Source of the DNA: Flavobacteriales bacterium UBA1694
Lineage (GTDB): Bacteria; Bacteroidota; Bacteroidia; Flavobacteriales; Weeksellaceae
Direction: 5' to 3'
Length of the DNA stretch: 15,044 bases
NCBI GenBank assembly: GCA_002319955.1
Contig: DCJS01000017.1
Location: 98,307-113,350 of the forward strand
The position numbers and the translations under genes are program-made. The notes under the pieces were generated by a model. That model had not been told where the DNA came from, made no database searches, and worked only from the letters and a program-made list of their open reading frames with translations. Positions 1 to 6,525 of the stretch are shown in pieces (position 1 is the stretch's first letter; every line of letters starts with the position of its first letter).

Positions 1-680
1 AGCAGCGGAATTAAAATCAGCTGGGTAAAGAATTTTAAGACCGCGGGGTAGGAGGTTGGTTTTTCTAAATCGCTTAGCCCTTTGCCGCTGAATAAAAGAA
101 AGATAAAGGTGCTCCCGCTTATGGCTAAAAATAGCAGGGTTTGAGGGTAGAGCTCACCGTTAAATTCAAGTTCAAAAAGCTTATCGACCGAAAGAATGGC
201 TAGCATTACCCCGCCCACTAAAACAAAGGTGAAGATTCCCGTTTGAAATAAATTCAAAAAGAGCTGCTTATTATAATACCAGAAGGACTTTGAGTGGTCT
301 TTTTTCAAATAGGCAATAAAAGAGACTAGAAGGTGAGAGAGTACCACCAGCGCTGCTAGAAAGTAGCCGTAGGGCTCCGTGAAATTCTCTTGTGTTTTTG
401 GAAGAAAGGCATAAAGTAACCCCAGGGCCACAAGGCCTAAACACGAGTAAAGAATCTTGTTTCCCGATCGAGAGGCTAGCATTTTTAGTGCGAAAAATAA
501 AGAGATTCCGAGGCAGGCCACAAGGGCGAGTAGGGTGAGGGAAAAGGCCCAGGGTTCGCGTTCATATTCAATGGCAACCACGGCGCTAATGGCGCCTGTC
601 AAAGCCAGAAGTAAAATAAGGGGGCTTTGTTTTAGAAGGCCTGTGGCCTCACTTACCAGGGTTTTAAATTTTGCATTCAT
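1..680 (-). CDS. DUF4153-like integral membrane protein (C-terminus cut by window edge)
   Basis: An open minus-strand frame starts at ATG 680-678 and runs off the left edge, giving 226 residues. The visible part has about seven hydrophobic segments: one near residues 19-37, then pairs separated by short polar loops. A motif around FWYYNKQLFLNLFQTGIF, followed by VGGVMLAILSVDKLFEL, resembles the DUF4153 membrane family common in Bacteroidota. The function of that family is not established. The gene lies 64 nt downstream of the BlaI-like regulator on the same strand with no terminator between them, so it is probably the third gene of a PAP2-regulator-DUF4153 operon. The start is the first ATG of the frame after the regulator's stop and has no Shine-Dalgarno sequence. 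The reading frame is certain; the family assignment comes from memory of the motif and is moderately sure. Confidence 0.75.
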   Translation of the reverse strand, partial: MNAKFKTLVSEATGLLKQSPLILLLALTGAISAVVAIEYEREPWAFSLTLLALVACLGISLFFALKMLASRSGNKILYSCLGLVALGLLYAFLPKTQENFTEPYGYFLAALVVLSHLLVSFIAYLKKDHSKSFWYYNKQLFLNLFQTGIFTFVLVGGVMLAILSVDKLFELEFNGELYPQTLLFLAISGSTFIFLLFSGKGLSDLEKPTSYPAVLKFFTQLILIPL

Positions 681-744
681 AGAAAGGCGTTTTTAGGCGT
701 AATGGGGCAATGGGAGGATATAAAAAAAAGGGCGGGGCAAAAGT

Positions 745-1344
745 CTAGTTTTTGTTTGGCTTTTCTTTGGTTTTAGCCGGAGTCTTTGACTTAGACTCTT
801 TTGGTTTTAAAGACGGTTTATCCTTTGACTTTGGAGACTCTTTGGCGGCTTTTTTCTTTTTCTTTGCGCTCTTTTTCTCTTTCTTGTTAACCTTATCAAG
901 GCCCGTCACAAAAGCAGCTAACTGGGTTTTGTATTTTTTACCCGGTTCTTTCTTTTTTTTAGGGTCGTGAAAAGACGCCGATTTGGAAGCGCTACTCTCA
1001 GCGATGCCCTCTAGGGCCTGACTTAAGGCCACGGGGCCACTGCGTTCTAGATGCTCCAGGAGTGATTCAGGCGAGCCGCTATAGAAATCGTCAATTAAGC
1101 GTTTTAACTTAACCTTCGCATAGGTCTGTTTGTCGATAAGGACCTGGTACCTAAAGATGCGCCCCTCGCGCTCGGGTTTTAAATAGTCCTTATCCGTTAA
1201 GATTTTAAGGTAAGTCGAGACGGTGTTCTGATGGGACCGCGGCTCGGGTAGGGCCTGCATAATGTCTCGCAGATAGGGCTTATCTAAGCTCCAAAGCACT
1301 TGCATGAGCTGCTCTTCGGCAGGCGTAAGAGAATTTACAATCAT
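745..1344 (-). CDS. BlaI/MecI/CopY-type winged-helix regulator with lysine-rich C-terminal tail
   Basis: The protein has 199 residues when started at ATG 1344-1342 (MIVNSLTPAEEQLMQVLWSL). Residues about 6-75 match the winged helix-turn-helix of penicillinase-type repressors: TPAEEQLMQVLW at the start and HQNTVSTYLKIL as the recognition helix. Residues about 76-115 would be the dimerisation part. Typical BlaI/MecI proteins are about 120-130 residues; here a further ~80 residues follow, of which about 30 are lysines, with runs such as KKEKKSAKKKKKAAK and P/S/T/E spacers. That resembles histone H1-like or nucleoid-binding tails. No BlaR1/MecR1-type protease gene is visible in the window, so the usual induction by proteolysis cannot be assumed. 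The start overlaps the stop of the upstream PAP2-like gene by 4 nt (ATGA), which favours this start over upstream in-frame ATGs and suggests translational coupling. Confidence 0.87.
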   Translation of the reverse strand: MIVNSLTPAEEQLMQVLWSLDKPYLRDIMQALPEPRSHQNTVSTYLKILTDKDYLKPEREGRIFRYQVLIDKQTYAKVKLKRLIDDFYSGSPESLLEHLERSGPVALSQALEGIAESSASKSASFHDPKKKKEPGKKYKTQLAAFVTGLDKVNKKEKKSAKKKKKAAKESPKSKDKPSLKPKESKSKTPAKTKEKPNKN

Positions 1345-1964
1345 AGGGGAAGGACACTTTGGGTTTGAATGTGAAAATAAAGGTAACAAAAACTCACGAA
1401 AAGCGCAATGCCCGCTCCAAAGAGGACTTCTTTGACGCTGTGGCGTTTTAAAAGCACGCGACTTAGCCCAACCACCGCGGCGATGGCGAGCCACACAAGG
1501 CCGAGCCAGGGCTCCAGACTAAAGAAGAGGGCCGCGGCAAAGACATTGAGCGCCGTATGCATGGAGCTTTTGATAACAAAGTTGCTAAGCTGCATTAAAA
1601 GCACGAGCAAAAGCAGAAAAAGCATGAGTAAATCCAGTTTTTGAAATAGAAAATAACTAACGACTAAATAGACAAGCATCGCCCCAAAGATAAAGACGTA
1701 GAGGCTCTTTCTTTGCCGGCGGTTTGAGACGTCCATATTGGAATACCTTCCGCTTCGAACGTTCCAAACAATCCAAAGCGTGATGGGAAGAATAAGCAGC
1801 AAAAGTATGGGTAGAAACTGCACCAGACTCTCTTTGAGGTCTAAATAGCGCGTCGCATAATAGATGAAATACAGGACCAGGGAGGTGAAGGGATTGAAGA
1901 AATTCGAAATAAATTTCGAAGCGTAAATCCACCAAGGCTCTGTTTTTGTTTGGGAGGAGCTCAT
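1341..1964 (-). CDS. PAP2-like membrane phosphatase family protein
   Basis: This is a 207-residue protein with five or six predicted membrane helices (for example residues 48-68, 88-105, 110-130, 138-162 and 180-197). PAP2 (type 2 phosphatidic acid phosphatase) motifs are present but degenerate: a basic segment DVSNRRQRKS at 78-87 in place of motif 1, KSSMHTA at 132-138 in place of PSGH (His136), and SRVLLKRHSVKE at 168-179 as SRx5HxxxE, with Glu179 where Asp is usual. PAP2 enzymes remove phosphate from membrane lipids such as undecaprenyl pyrophosphate or phosphatidylglycerol phosphate. The substrate here is unknown, and the altered motifs could mean a different activity. The start at ATG 1964 follows a TAATTTTG box, and in-frame upstream ATGs would extend through that promoter. 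It heads a minus-strand operon whose next gene overlaps by 4 nt. Confidence 0.75.
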   Translation of the reverse strand: MSSSQTKTEPWWIYASKFISNFFNPFTSLVLYFIYYATRYLDLKESLVQFLPILLLLILPITLWIVWNVRSGRYSNMDVSNRRQRKSLYVFIFGAMLVYLVVSYFLFQKLDLLMLFLLLLVLLMQLSNFVIKSSMHTALNVFAAALFFSLEPWLGLVWLAIAAVVGLSRVLLKRHSVKEVLFGAGIALFVSFCYLYFHIQTQSVLPL

Positions 1965-1981
1965 TGTATTAATTGTAAAAT

Positions 1982-1989
1982 CAAAATTA
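1982..1989 (-). promoter_or_regulatory. Candidate -7 promoter box of the PAP2-regulator operon
   Basis: On the minus strand TAATTTTG matches the Bacteroidota TAnnTTTG -7 consensus, 17 nt before the ATG at 1964. No clear TTG is seen at the usual upstream distance, so the assignment rests on one box. Confidence 0.45.
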
Positions 1990-2058
1990 AGGTATTTTAG
2001 TTTAGGATGAAAATGTGTTTTTTCAGAGTCCTCTCCACAAAAGACCAAGTATTTTTCT

Positions 2059-2066
2059 TATTTTTG
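2059..2066 (+). promoter_or_regulatory. Candidate -7 promoter box of pdhA
   Basis: TATTTTTG matches TAnnTTTG and ends 19 nt before the pdhA ATG. It is back to back with the divergent minus-strand promoter about 70 nt away. No convincing -33 TTG is visible. Confidence 0.5.
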
Positions 2067-2085
2067 CGTCATATTTTCTATTACA

Positions 2086-3090
2086 ATGAAGGAATTTTCT
2101 AAAGAAGTTTACCTTAAGTGGTACTCCGATATGACGATGTGGAGACGGTTTGAAGACAAATGCCGCTCGTTATACTTAAAACAAAAAATCAGAGGATTTT
2201 TACATTTATACAACGGACAGGAAGCAATTCCGGCCGGTTTCACGCATGCAATGGATTTAAGCAAAGACAGCATGATTACCGCCTACCGTTGTCACATTCA
2301 TCCCATGGCCATGGGCGTGGATCCAAAACGAATCCTAGCGGAACTCTGTGGGAAAGCCACTGGAACCTCCGGAGGAATGGGTGGCTCTATGCACATCTTC
2401 AGTAAAGAACACCGTTTTTACGGGGGGCACGGTATCGTAGGAGGTCAGATTCCTTTAGGTGCTGGAATCGCTTTTGCGGATCAGTATTTTGACCGTAAGG
2501 CCGTAAATATTTGTTTCTTCGGCGATGGAGCTTCAAGACAAGGTTCACTTCACGAGACATTCAATATGGCGATGAACTGGAAACTTCCTGTGGTATTTGT
2601 TGTAGAAAATAACCAATACGCAATGGGAACTTCCGTGAAGCGCACCGCAAATCACGAAGACATTTATAAATTAGGCTTAGGCTATGAAATGCCTTCCCTT
2701 GCCGTGGATGCAATGGATCCTGAGAAAGTGGCAGAAGCCGCTTACGAAGCGATTGAAAGAGCAAGAAGAGGCGATGGACCCACCTTTATCGAAGCGAGAA
2801 CGTACCGTTTTAGAGGCCACTCGATGTCCGATGCGGAGCCGTATAGAACGAAAGAAGAAGTGGCCATCCACAAAGAGGACGATCCAATTGAACTAATCAA
2901 AGCGCGTATCTTGAAAAATTCTTGGGCGACGGAGCAGCAACTCGAGGCGACCGATAACGAGTCTCGCGCTTTTGTTGAAGAGTGCATTGAGTTTATGGAA
3001 AACTCCCCGTACCCAGATTTAGACAAAGTATACGAGTACGTTTACGCCCAGGAGGATTACCCGTTCATCGATAAAATTGAAAATAACTAG
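2086..3090 (+). CDS. pdhA: Pyruvate dehydrogenase E1 component, alpha subunit
   Basis: A 334-residue thiamine-diphosphate enzyme subunit that, with E1-beta, decarboxylates pyruvate and acetylates the lipoyl group of E2. The ThDP/Mg motif runs from GDG at 146-148 to NN at 175-176. GTSGGMGGSMHIF at 93-105 and the active-site loop RFRGHSMSDAEPYR at 241-254 are typical of E1-alpha. Length is normal for the separate alpha-subunit type. The next gene is E2 (pdhC), 97 nt downstream with no terminator, so the two are probably co-transcribed. No E1-beta gene lies between or near them, so pdhB and the E3 gene must be elsewhere, as is usual in flavobacteria. The start has no Shine-Dalgarno sequence and an A/T-rich upstream context. 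Confidence 0.96.
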   Translation: MKEFSKEVYLKWYSDMTMWRRFEDKCRSLYLKQKIRGFLHLYNGQEAIPAGFTHAMDLSKDSMITAYRCHIHPMAMGVDPKRILAELCGKATGTSGGMGGSMHIFSKEHRFYGGHGIVGGQIPLGAGIAFADQYFDRKAVNICFFGDGASRQGSLHETFNMAMNWKLPVVFVVENNQYAMGTSVKRTANHEDIYKLGLGYEMPSLAVDAMDPEKVAEAAYEAIERARRGDGPTFIEARTYRFRGHSMSDAEPYRTKEEVAIHKEDDPIELIKARILKNSWATEQQLEATDNESRAFVEECIEFMENSPYPDLDKVYEYVYAQEDYPFIDKIENN

Positions 3091-3187
3091 AATCACATTT
3101 ACTTTGAATTTTTAGGCTGCAAATTTATTCTTTGGAATAGATAAGGTAGAAGGCCTCAGAATTTAAATTTTAAATTATATAAAGATT

Positions 3188-4825
3188 ATGGCTGAAGTAA
3201 TTACAATGCCCCGCCTTTCCGATACGATGACTGAGGGAACGGTAGCAAAATGGCACAAAAACCTCGGAGATGCAGTAAAGGAAGGGGATGTTTTAGCAGA
3301 AATCGAAACCGATAAAGCGGTTCAAGATTTCGAATCTGAAATGGATGGTATCCTGCTTTATGTCGGTGTTGCCCAGGGCGAAGCGGCCCCAGTAGACGCT
3401 GTACTTGCCATTATTGGCAAAGAGGGAGAAGATATATCTTCTCTTAAAAGCGGCGCTGCTCAGCCATCTAGCAAAGAGCCAGAGGCAGCTGCAGAGCCTG
3501 CAAAAACGCAAGAAGTCGCGAGTGAAGCGCCTAAGGCCGCAGCGCCAGCAGAACTTCCAAAAGGCGTCGAGGTAATCACTATGCCAAGACTCTCTGATAC
3601 GATGGTTGAAGGGACCGTGGCAAAATGGAGTAAAAATCTAGGCGACGCTATAAAAGAGGGCGATCTACTAGCAGAAATAGAAACGGACAAAGCGGTTCAA
3701 GATTTTGAATCTGAATTCGACGGCGCACTTCTTTACCAAGGCGTCGCCGAGGGAGAGGCGGCTCCGGTAGATAGTATTCTAGCCATTATTGGCCCTGCAG
3801 GAACCGATGTTTCAAGCATTGTGGCCTCCGGAGGTGTGGTAAGTGAAACGCCAGCGGCCACCGATACAGCGGCGCCGGCTAAAGAGCCACAAGCAAAAGA
3901 AGAGGCTAAGGAGCAGACGCCAGTTTCTTCACTCGCTTCAGGCGAGCGTATTGCGGTCTCACCACTTGCCAAGAGCATGGCTAAGGAGAAAGGCATTAAT
4001 CTCTCTGAGGTAAAAGGCAGTGGAGAAAATGGTCGAATCGTTAAGAAGGACATTGAAGAGTTCGTGCCTTCAAGCGCTAATGCGCAGAGTGCGCCGGCTC
4101 CAAAAGCGGCCGTGGCTGCTGCGCCAGTGATGCAGTTTACCCCAGGGGAAACCACTGAGACGCCAAACTCTCCAGTGCGTTCGATTATCGCGAAGAGACT
4201 TGCTGAAAGTAAATACTCTGCGCCGCATTATTATCTGATTGTTGATATCAACATGGATAAAGCGATTGCAGCACGTAAAGAAATTAACGCGATTCCAGAT
4301 ACTAAGATTTCGTTTAACGATATGATTATTAAAGCCACAGCCATGGCTTTAAGAAAGCATCCACAAGTGAACTCCACTTGGGCAGGCGATAAGATCGTTC
4401 ACCATGGCTCTATAAACGTTGGTGTGGCTGTTGCTGTACCAGATGGACTGGTCGTGCCTGTGCTTAAAAATGCGGACCACATGAATTACACGCAGATTTC
4501 GGCTTCCGTGAAAGACATGGCCGGTAGAGCGCGTAGCAAAGGTCTTAAAGCAAACGAAATGGAAGGCTCAACCTTCTCCATCTCCAATTTAGGGATGTTT
4601 GGGATTGATACCTTTACTTCAATTATTAACCAGCCGAACTCAGCGATTCTTTCTGTAGGAGCAATTGTGGAGATGCCGATTGTAAAAGACGGACAAATCG
4701 TCGTTGGAAACCAAATGAAGCTTTCTCTTGCCTGCGACCACCGCGTGGTGGATGGCGCAACAGGGGCACAGTTCCTTCAAACCTTAAGACAGTATCTAGA
4801 ACAACCTATGTCAATCTTACTTTAA
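3188..4825 (+). CDS. pdhC: Pyruvate dehydrogenase E2, dihydrolipoamide acetyltransferase with two lipoyl domains
   Basis: The 545-residue E2 core moves the acetyl group from E1 to CoA. Domains in order: lipoyl domain 1 (about 4-77, lipoyl-lysine K43 in ETDKAVQDFES), an Ala/Pro/Glu linker, lipoyl domain 2 (about 129-202, K168 in the same motif), a second flexible linker, a peripheral subunit-binding domain (about 255-292, IAVSPLAKSMAKEKGINLSE) for holding E1/E3, a third Ala/Pro linker, and the catalytic domain from about 326 to the end. The catalytic motif DHRVVDG is at 517-523 with His518 and Asp522. Length and architecture match Bacteroidota PdhC rather than 2-oxoglutarate dehydrogenase E2. 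A strong intrinsic terminator follows about 30 nt after the stop, closing the pdhA-pdhC unit. Confidence 0.96.
   Translation: MAEVITMPRLSDTMTEGTVAKWHKNLGDAVKEGDVLAEIETDKAVQDFESEMDGILLYVGVAQGEAAPVDAVLAIIGKEGEDISSLKSGAAQPSSKEPEAAAEPAKTQEVASEAPKAAAPAELPKGVEVITMPRLSDTMVEGTVAKWSKNLGDAIKEGDLLAEIETDKAVQDFESEFDGALLYQGVAEGEAAPVDSILAIIGPAGTDVSSIVASGGVVSETPAATDTAAPAKEPQAKEEAKEQTPVSSLASGERIAVSPLAKSMAKEKGINLSEVKGSGENGRIVKKDIEEFVPSSANAQSAPAPKAAVAAAPVMQFTPGETTETPNSPVRSIIAKRLAESKYSAPHYYLIVDINMDKAIAARKEINAIPDTKISFNDMIIKATAMALRKHPQVNSTWAGDKIVHHGSINVGVAVAVPDGLVVPVLKNADHMNYTQISASVKDMAGRARSKGLKANEMEGSTFSISNLGMFGIDTFTSIINQPNSAILSVGAIVEMPIVKDGQIVVGNQMKLSLACDHRVVDGATGAQFLQTLRQYLEQPMSILL
3197..3793 (+). repeat. Tandem lipoyl-domain coding repeat inside pdhC
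   Basis: Two copies of the lipoyl-domain coding sequence lie 375 nt apart. Around the lipoyl-lysine codons (from 3311 and 3686) the DNA differs only at synonymous sites over about 29 nt, whereas the flanks have diverged further. The protein motif ETDKAVQDFES is identical in both. Confidence 0.85.
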
Positions 4826-4853
4826 GTAAAATAGACCCAGTAGGGAACTAACT

Positions 4854-4892
4854 AAAAACCCTTTTAGGATTCAGATTCTAAAAGGGTTTTTT
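4854..4892 (+). terminator. Intrinsic terminator after pdhC
   Basis: A 14-bp perfect stem (AAAAACCCTTTTAG at 4854-4867 with its complement at 4878-4891) encloses a 10-nt loop, and the right arm ends in a run of six T. The A-run on the left arm also gives a T-run on the other strand, so it could act in both directions. Confidence 0.85.
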
Positions 4893-4913
4893 CTTCAATT
4901 GAAAAATTAGTGA

Positions 4914-4921
4914 TATTTTTG
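4914..4921 (+). promoter_or_regulatory. Candidate -7 promoter box of lolD (leaderless spacing)
   Basis: TATTTTTG fits TAnnTTTG exactly and is followed by only 4 nt before the ATG at 4926. The transcription start would therefore fall at or next to the A of the start codon. It lies just after the pdhC terminator, consistent with an independent transcription unit. Confidence 0.55.
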
Positions 4922-4925
4922 ACCT

Positions 4926-5591
4926 ATGATCATAGCGCGAAACATTCATAAATCCTACGGGAATTTAGAGGTCCTCAAAGGGGTCGACCTGCATATCAAA
5001 AAAGCAGAAGTGGTTTCCATTGTGGGCGAGTCTGGCGCTGGAAAATCCACGCTACTCCAAATCTTAGGCACCCTAGACGGGTCCTCAAATCCCAAAGGGT
5101 TTGAAACGGAGATTACAATCGATGGGCAGTCCTTCATAAACATGAATGACCGTGAGCTTAGCCGCTTTCGAAATGAGAACATTGGTTTTGTGTTTCAATA
5201 CCACCAACTGCTTCCTGAGTTTAGCGCCCTGGAGAATGTTCTACTACCTACAAGAATCTCGGGAAAGAACGAAAAGGAAAGTTTACAAAAGGCCTACCAG
5301 CTTTTTGAAGAGCTTAATATCATTGACCGAATCCACCACAAACCCAACCAGATGTCTGGAGGGGAAGCCCAAAGAACGGCCGTGGCCAGAGCCCTAATTA
5401 ATTCGCCTAAGATTATTTATGCCGATGAGCCGACGGGAAACTTAGATTCAAAGAATGCAGACGATTTGCATCAGCTCTTTTTTGACCTTCGCGACCGCTA
5501 CAAGCAAACCTTTGTGATTGTGACGCACAACCCTAAACTCGCTGAGATCACAGACCGCAAACTTGTGATGAAAGACGGGCTGATTCTTTAG
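4926..5591 (+). CDS. lolD: ABC transporter ATPase, LolD-like (lipoprotein release family)
   Basis: A 221-residue stand-alone nucleotide-binding subunit. Walker A is GESGAGKS at 34-41, the Q-loop is FQYHQLLP with Gln91, the signature is MSGGEAQR at 143-150, Walker B is IIYADEP with Asp167-Glu168, followed by the NLDS D-loop and switch His201 in VTHNP. The sequence around the Q-loop and TGNLDS is typical of the LolD/MacB/FtsE group. With membrane partners such as LolC/E it would power release of lipoproteins from the inner membrane. No permease gene is adjacent, so the LolD role is inferred from sequence type and a MacB-like role is not excluded. It appears to be a single-gene unit flanked by the pdhC terminator and a weaker hairpin. 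Confidence 0.88.
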   Translation: MIIARNIHKSYGNLEVLKGVDLHIKKAEVVSIVGESGAGKSTLLQILGTLDGSSNPKGFETEITIDGQSFINMNDRELSRFRNENIGFVFQYHQLLPEFSALENVLLPTRISGKNEKESLQKAYQLFEELNIIDRIHHKPNQMSGGEAQRTAVARALINSPKIIYADEPTGNLDSKNADDLHQLFFDLRDRYKQTFVIVTHNPKLAEITDRKLVMKDGLIL

Positions 5592-5615
5592 GGAAGTCTT
5601 TGATGAAATTCAGGG

Positions 5616-5642
5616 TTTGTAACAATATTATTCGTAATTTTG
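5616..5642 (+). promoter_or_regulatory. Candidate promoter in the lolD-ppa gap
   Basis: TTTG at 5616-5619 and TAATTTTG at 5635-5642 match the two Bacteroidota promoter boxes, with a spacing of 15 nt, slightly shorter than usual. It would give ppa a leader of about 120 nt containing the hairpin at 5667-5689. Confidence 0.35.
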
Positions 5643-5666
5643 CAGCGTGAATTTTCACTGCGTTCC

Positions 5667-5689
5667 AAAGCCTGTTTTTACAGGTTTTT
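5667..5689 (+). terminator. Possible weak terminator or leader hairpin between lolD and ppa
   Basis: AAAGCCTG (5667-5674) pairs with CAGGTTTT (5681-5688), with one G-U pair and a TTTTTA loop, and is followed by a short T-run. It could terminate lolD transcripts or be a hairpin in a long ppa leader. A second small palindrome, CTCTTTAAGAG, follows at about 5693. Confidence 0.4.
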
Positions 5690-5767
5690 GACTCTTTAAG
5701 AGGCGAAAGAAGGGAGCAGGAAAAATCGCAATAACTGAGTTATTTAAGATTTAATCCAATAGAATAC

Positions 5768-6379
5768 ATGATTCCAAATTTTAAAGCGCATCCATGGCAC
5801 GGAATTTCCGCAGGAGAAAAGTCTCCTGACGTTGTGAATGTTTTCATTGAAATTGTGCCAAGCGACACAATTAAGTACGAGATTGACAAGCAAAGTGGCT
5901 ATTTAATGGTAGACCGACCGCAGCAATTTTCAAATATAATTCCCGCACTTTACGGTTTTATTCCAAGAACTTACTGCCACGATGGGGTAAAAAACCTAGC
6001 CATTGCAAACGGATCGGTGGACGTTTCCGCAGGAGACTTAGATCCACTGGATATTTGTGTGCTTTCTTCCCATAACATTTTATCGGGTGGACTTCTAATG
6101 TCAGCCATTCCAATTGGCGGCTTTAAAATGATTGATAAAGGGGAAGCGGACGACAAAATTGTCGCCGTGATGGTCGATGACCATGCCTTTGGGCATTTTA
6201 GAGACATCTCTGAGCTTCCTCAAGCGGAAGTAAGACGTCTAAAGCATTACTTTTTGACCTATAAAAACCTTCCAGACGAACCCGCAAAATGCCGCATCGA
6301 TGATGTGTACGGCGCGGAGCATGCCAAGGAGGTCATAGAGGCTTCTAAACGCGATTACGCGAGTAAATTTGGGGGATAG
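5768..6379 (+). CDS. ppa: Soluble inorganic pyrophosphatase (family I)
   Basis: A 203-residue cytoplasmic enzyme that hydrolyses pyrophosphate to phosphate and so pulls biosynthetic reactions forward. The family I metal-binding signature is present as GDLDPLDICVL (Asp90, Asp92, Asp95). Further residues line up with the E. coli active site: Asp123, Asp128 and Lys130 in IDKGEADDK, and Tyr165-Lys166 in YFLTYKNLP. The N-terminal segment FIEIVPSDTIKYEID is a normal family start. The next gene is the membrane-bound pyrophosphatase, which acts on the same substrate, although an intrinsic terminator separates the two. The ATG at 5768 is the only start consistent with the domain start; no Shine-Dalgarno is present. 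Confidence 0.95.
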   Translation: MIPNFKAHPWHGISAGEKSPDVVNVFIEIVPSDTIKYEIDKQSGYLMVDRPQQFSNIIPALYGFIPRTYCHDGVKNLAIANGSVDVSAGDLDPLDICVLSSHNILSGGLLMSAIPIGGFKMIDKGEADDKIVAVMVDDHAFGHFRDISELPQAEVRRLKHYFLTYKNLPDEPAKCRIDDVYGAEHAKEVIEASKRDYASKFGG

Positions 6380-6416
6380 CCCCTAGGCCCTTAGGCCGAA
6401 ATACTTAAATAAAATG

Positions 6417-6447
6417 AGCAGGATTCCGTTGGAATTCTGCTTTTTTT
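6417..6447 (+). terminator. Intrinsic terminator after ppa
   Basis: AGCAGGATTCC (6417-6427) pairs with GGAATTCTGCT (6431-6441) around a GTT loop, with one G-U pair, and is followed by a run of seven T. Confidence 0.85.
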
Positions 6448-6470
6448 GTAACTATTTAGTTTCGGAGTGA

Positions 6471-6499
6471 TTTGTCCTTTGAGATTTTTCCTATATTTA
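6471..6499 (+). promoter_or_regulatory. Candidate promoter of hppA
   Basis: TTTG at 6471-6474, then 17 nt, then TATATTTA at 6492-6499, which is one mismatch from TAnnTTTG. The start codon is 26 nt further on, after an A/T-rich leader. Confidence 0.4.
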
Positions 6500-6525
6500 A
6501 CTCTTATTAACAATAACATTTATAT

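Noticed and set aside
752..970. A plus-strand frame rich in Phe/Leu opposite the lysine tail
   Set aside because: Lysine codons read on the other strand give Phe/Leu codons, so it mimics a membrane segment; no start signal.
745..1494. A 50-residue longer start for the BlaI-type regulator
   Set aside because: The extension overlaps the end of the PAP2-like gene, has no domain similarity, and the ATG at 1344 fits the family N-terminus and the ATGA overlap.
1341..2048. A 28-residue longer start for the PAP2-like protein
   Set aside because: It would begin upstream of the candidate -7 box, and the extension is polar and unlike a membrane protein N-terminus.
3733..4155. A 140-residue minus-strand frame opposite pdhC
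   Set aside because: It is the antisense of the Ala/Pro/Glu-rich linkers of E2, where low-complexity codons leave the opposite frame open; no family features.
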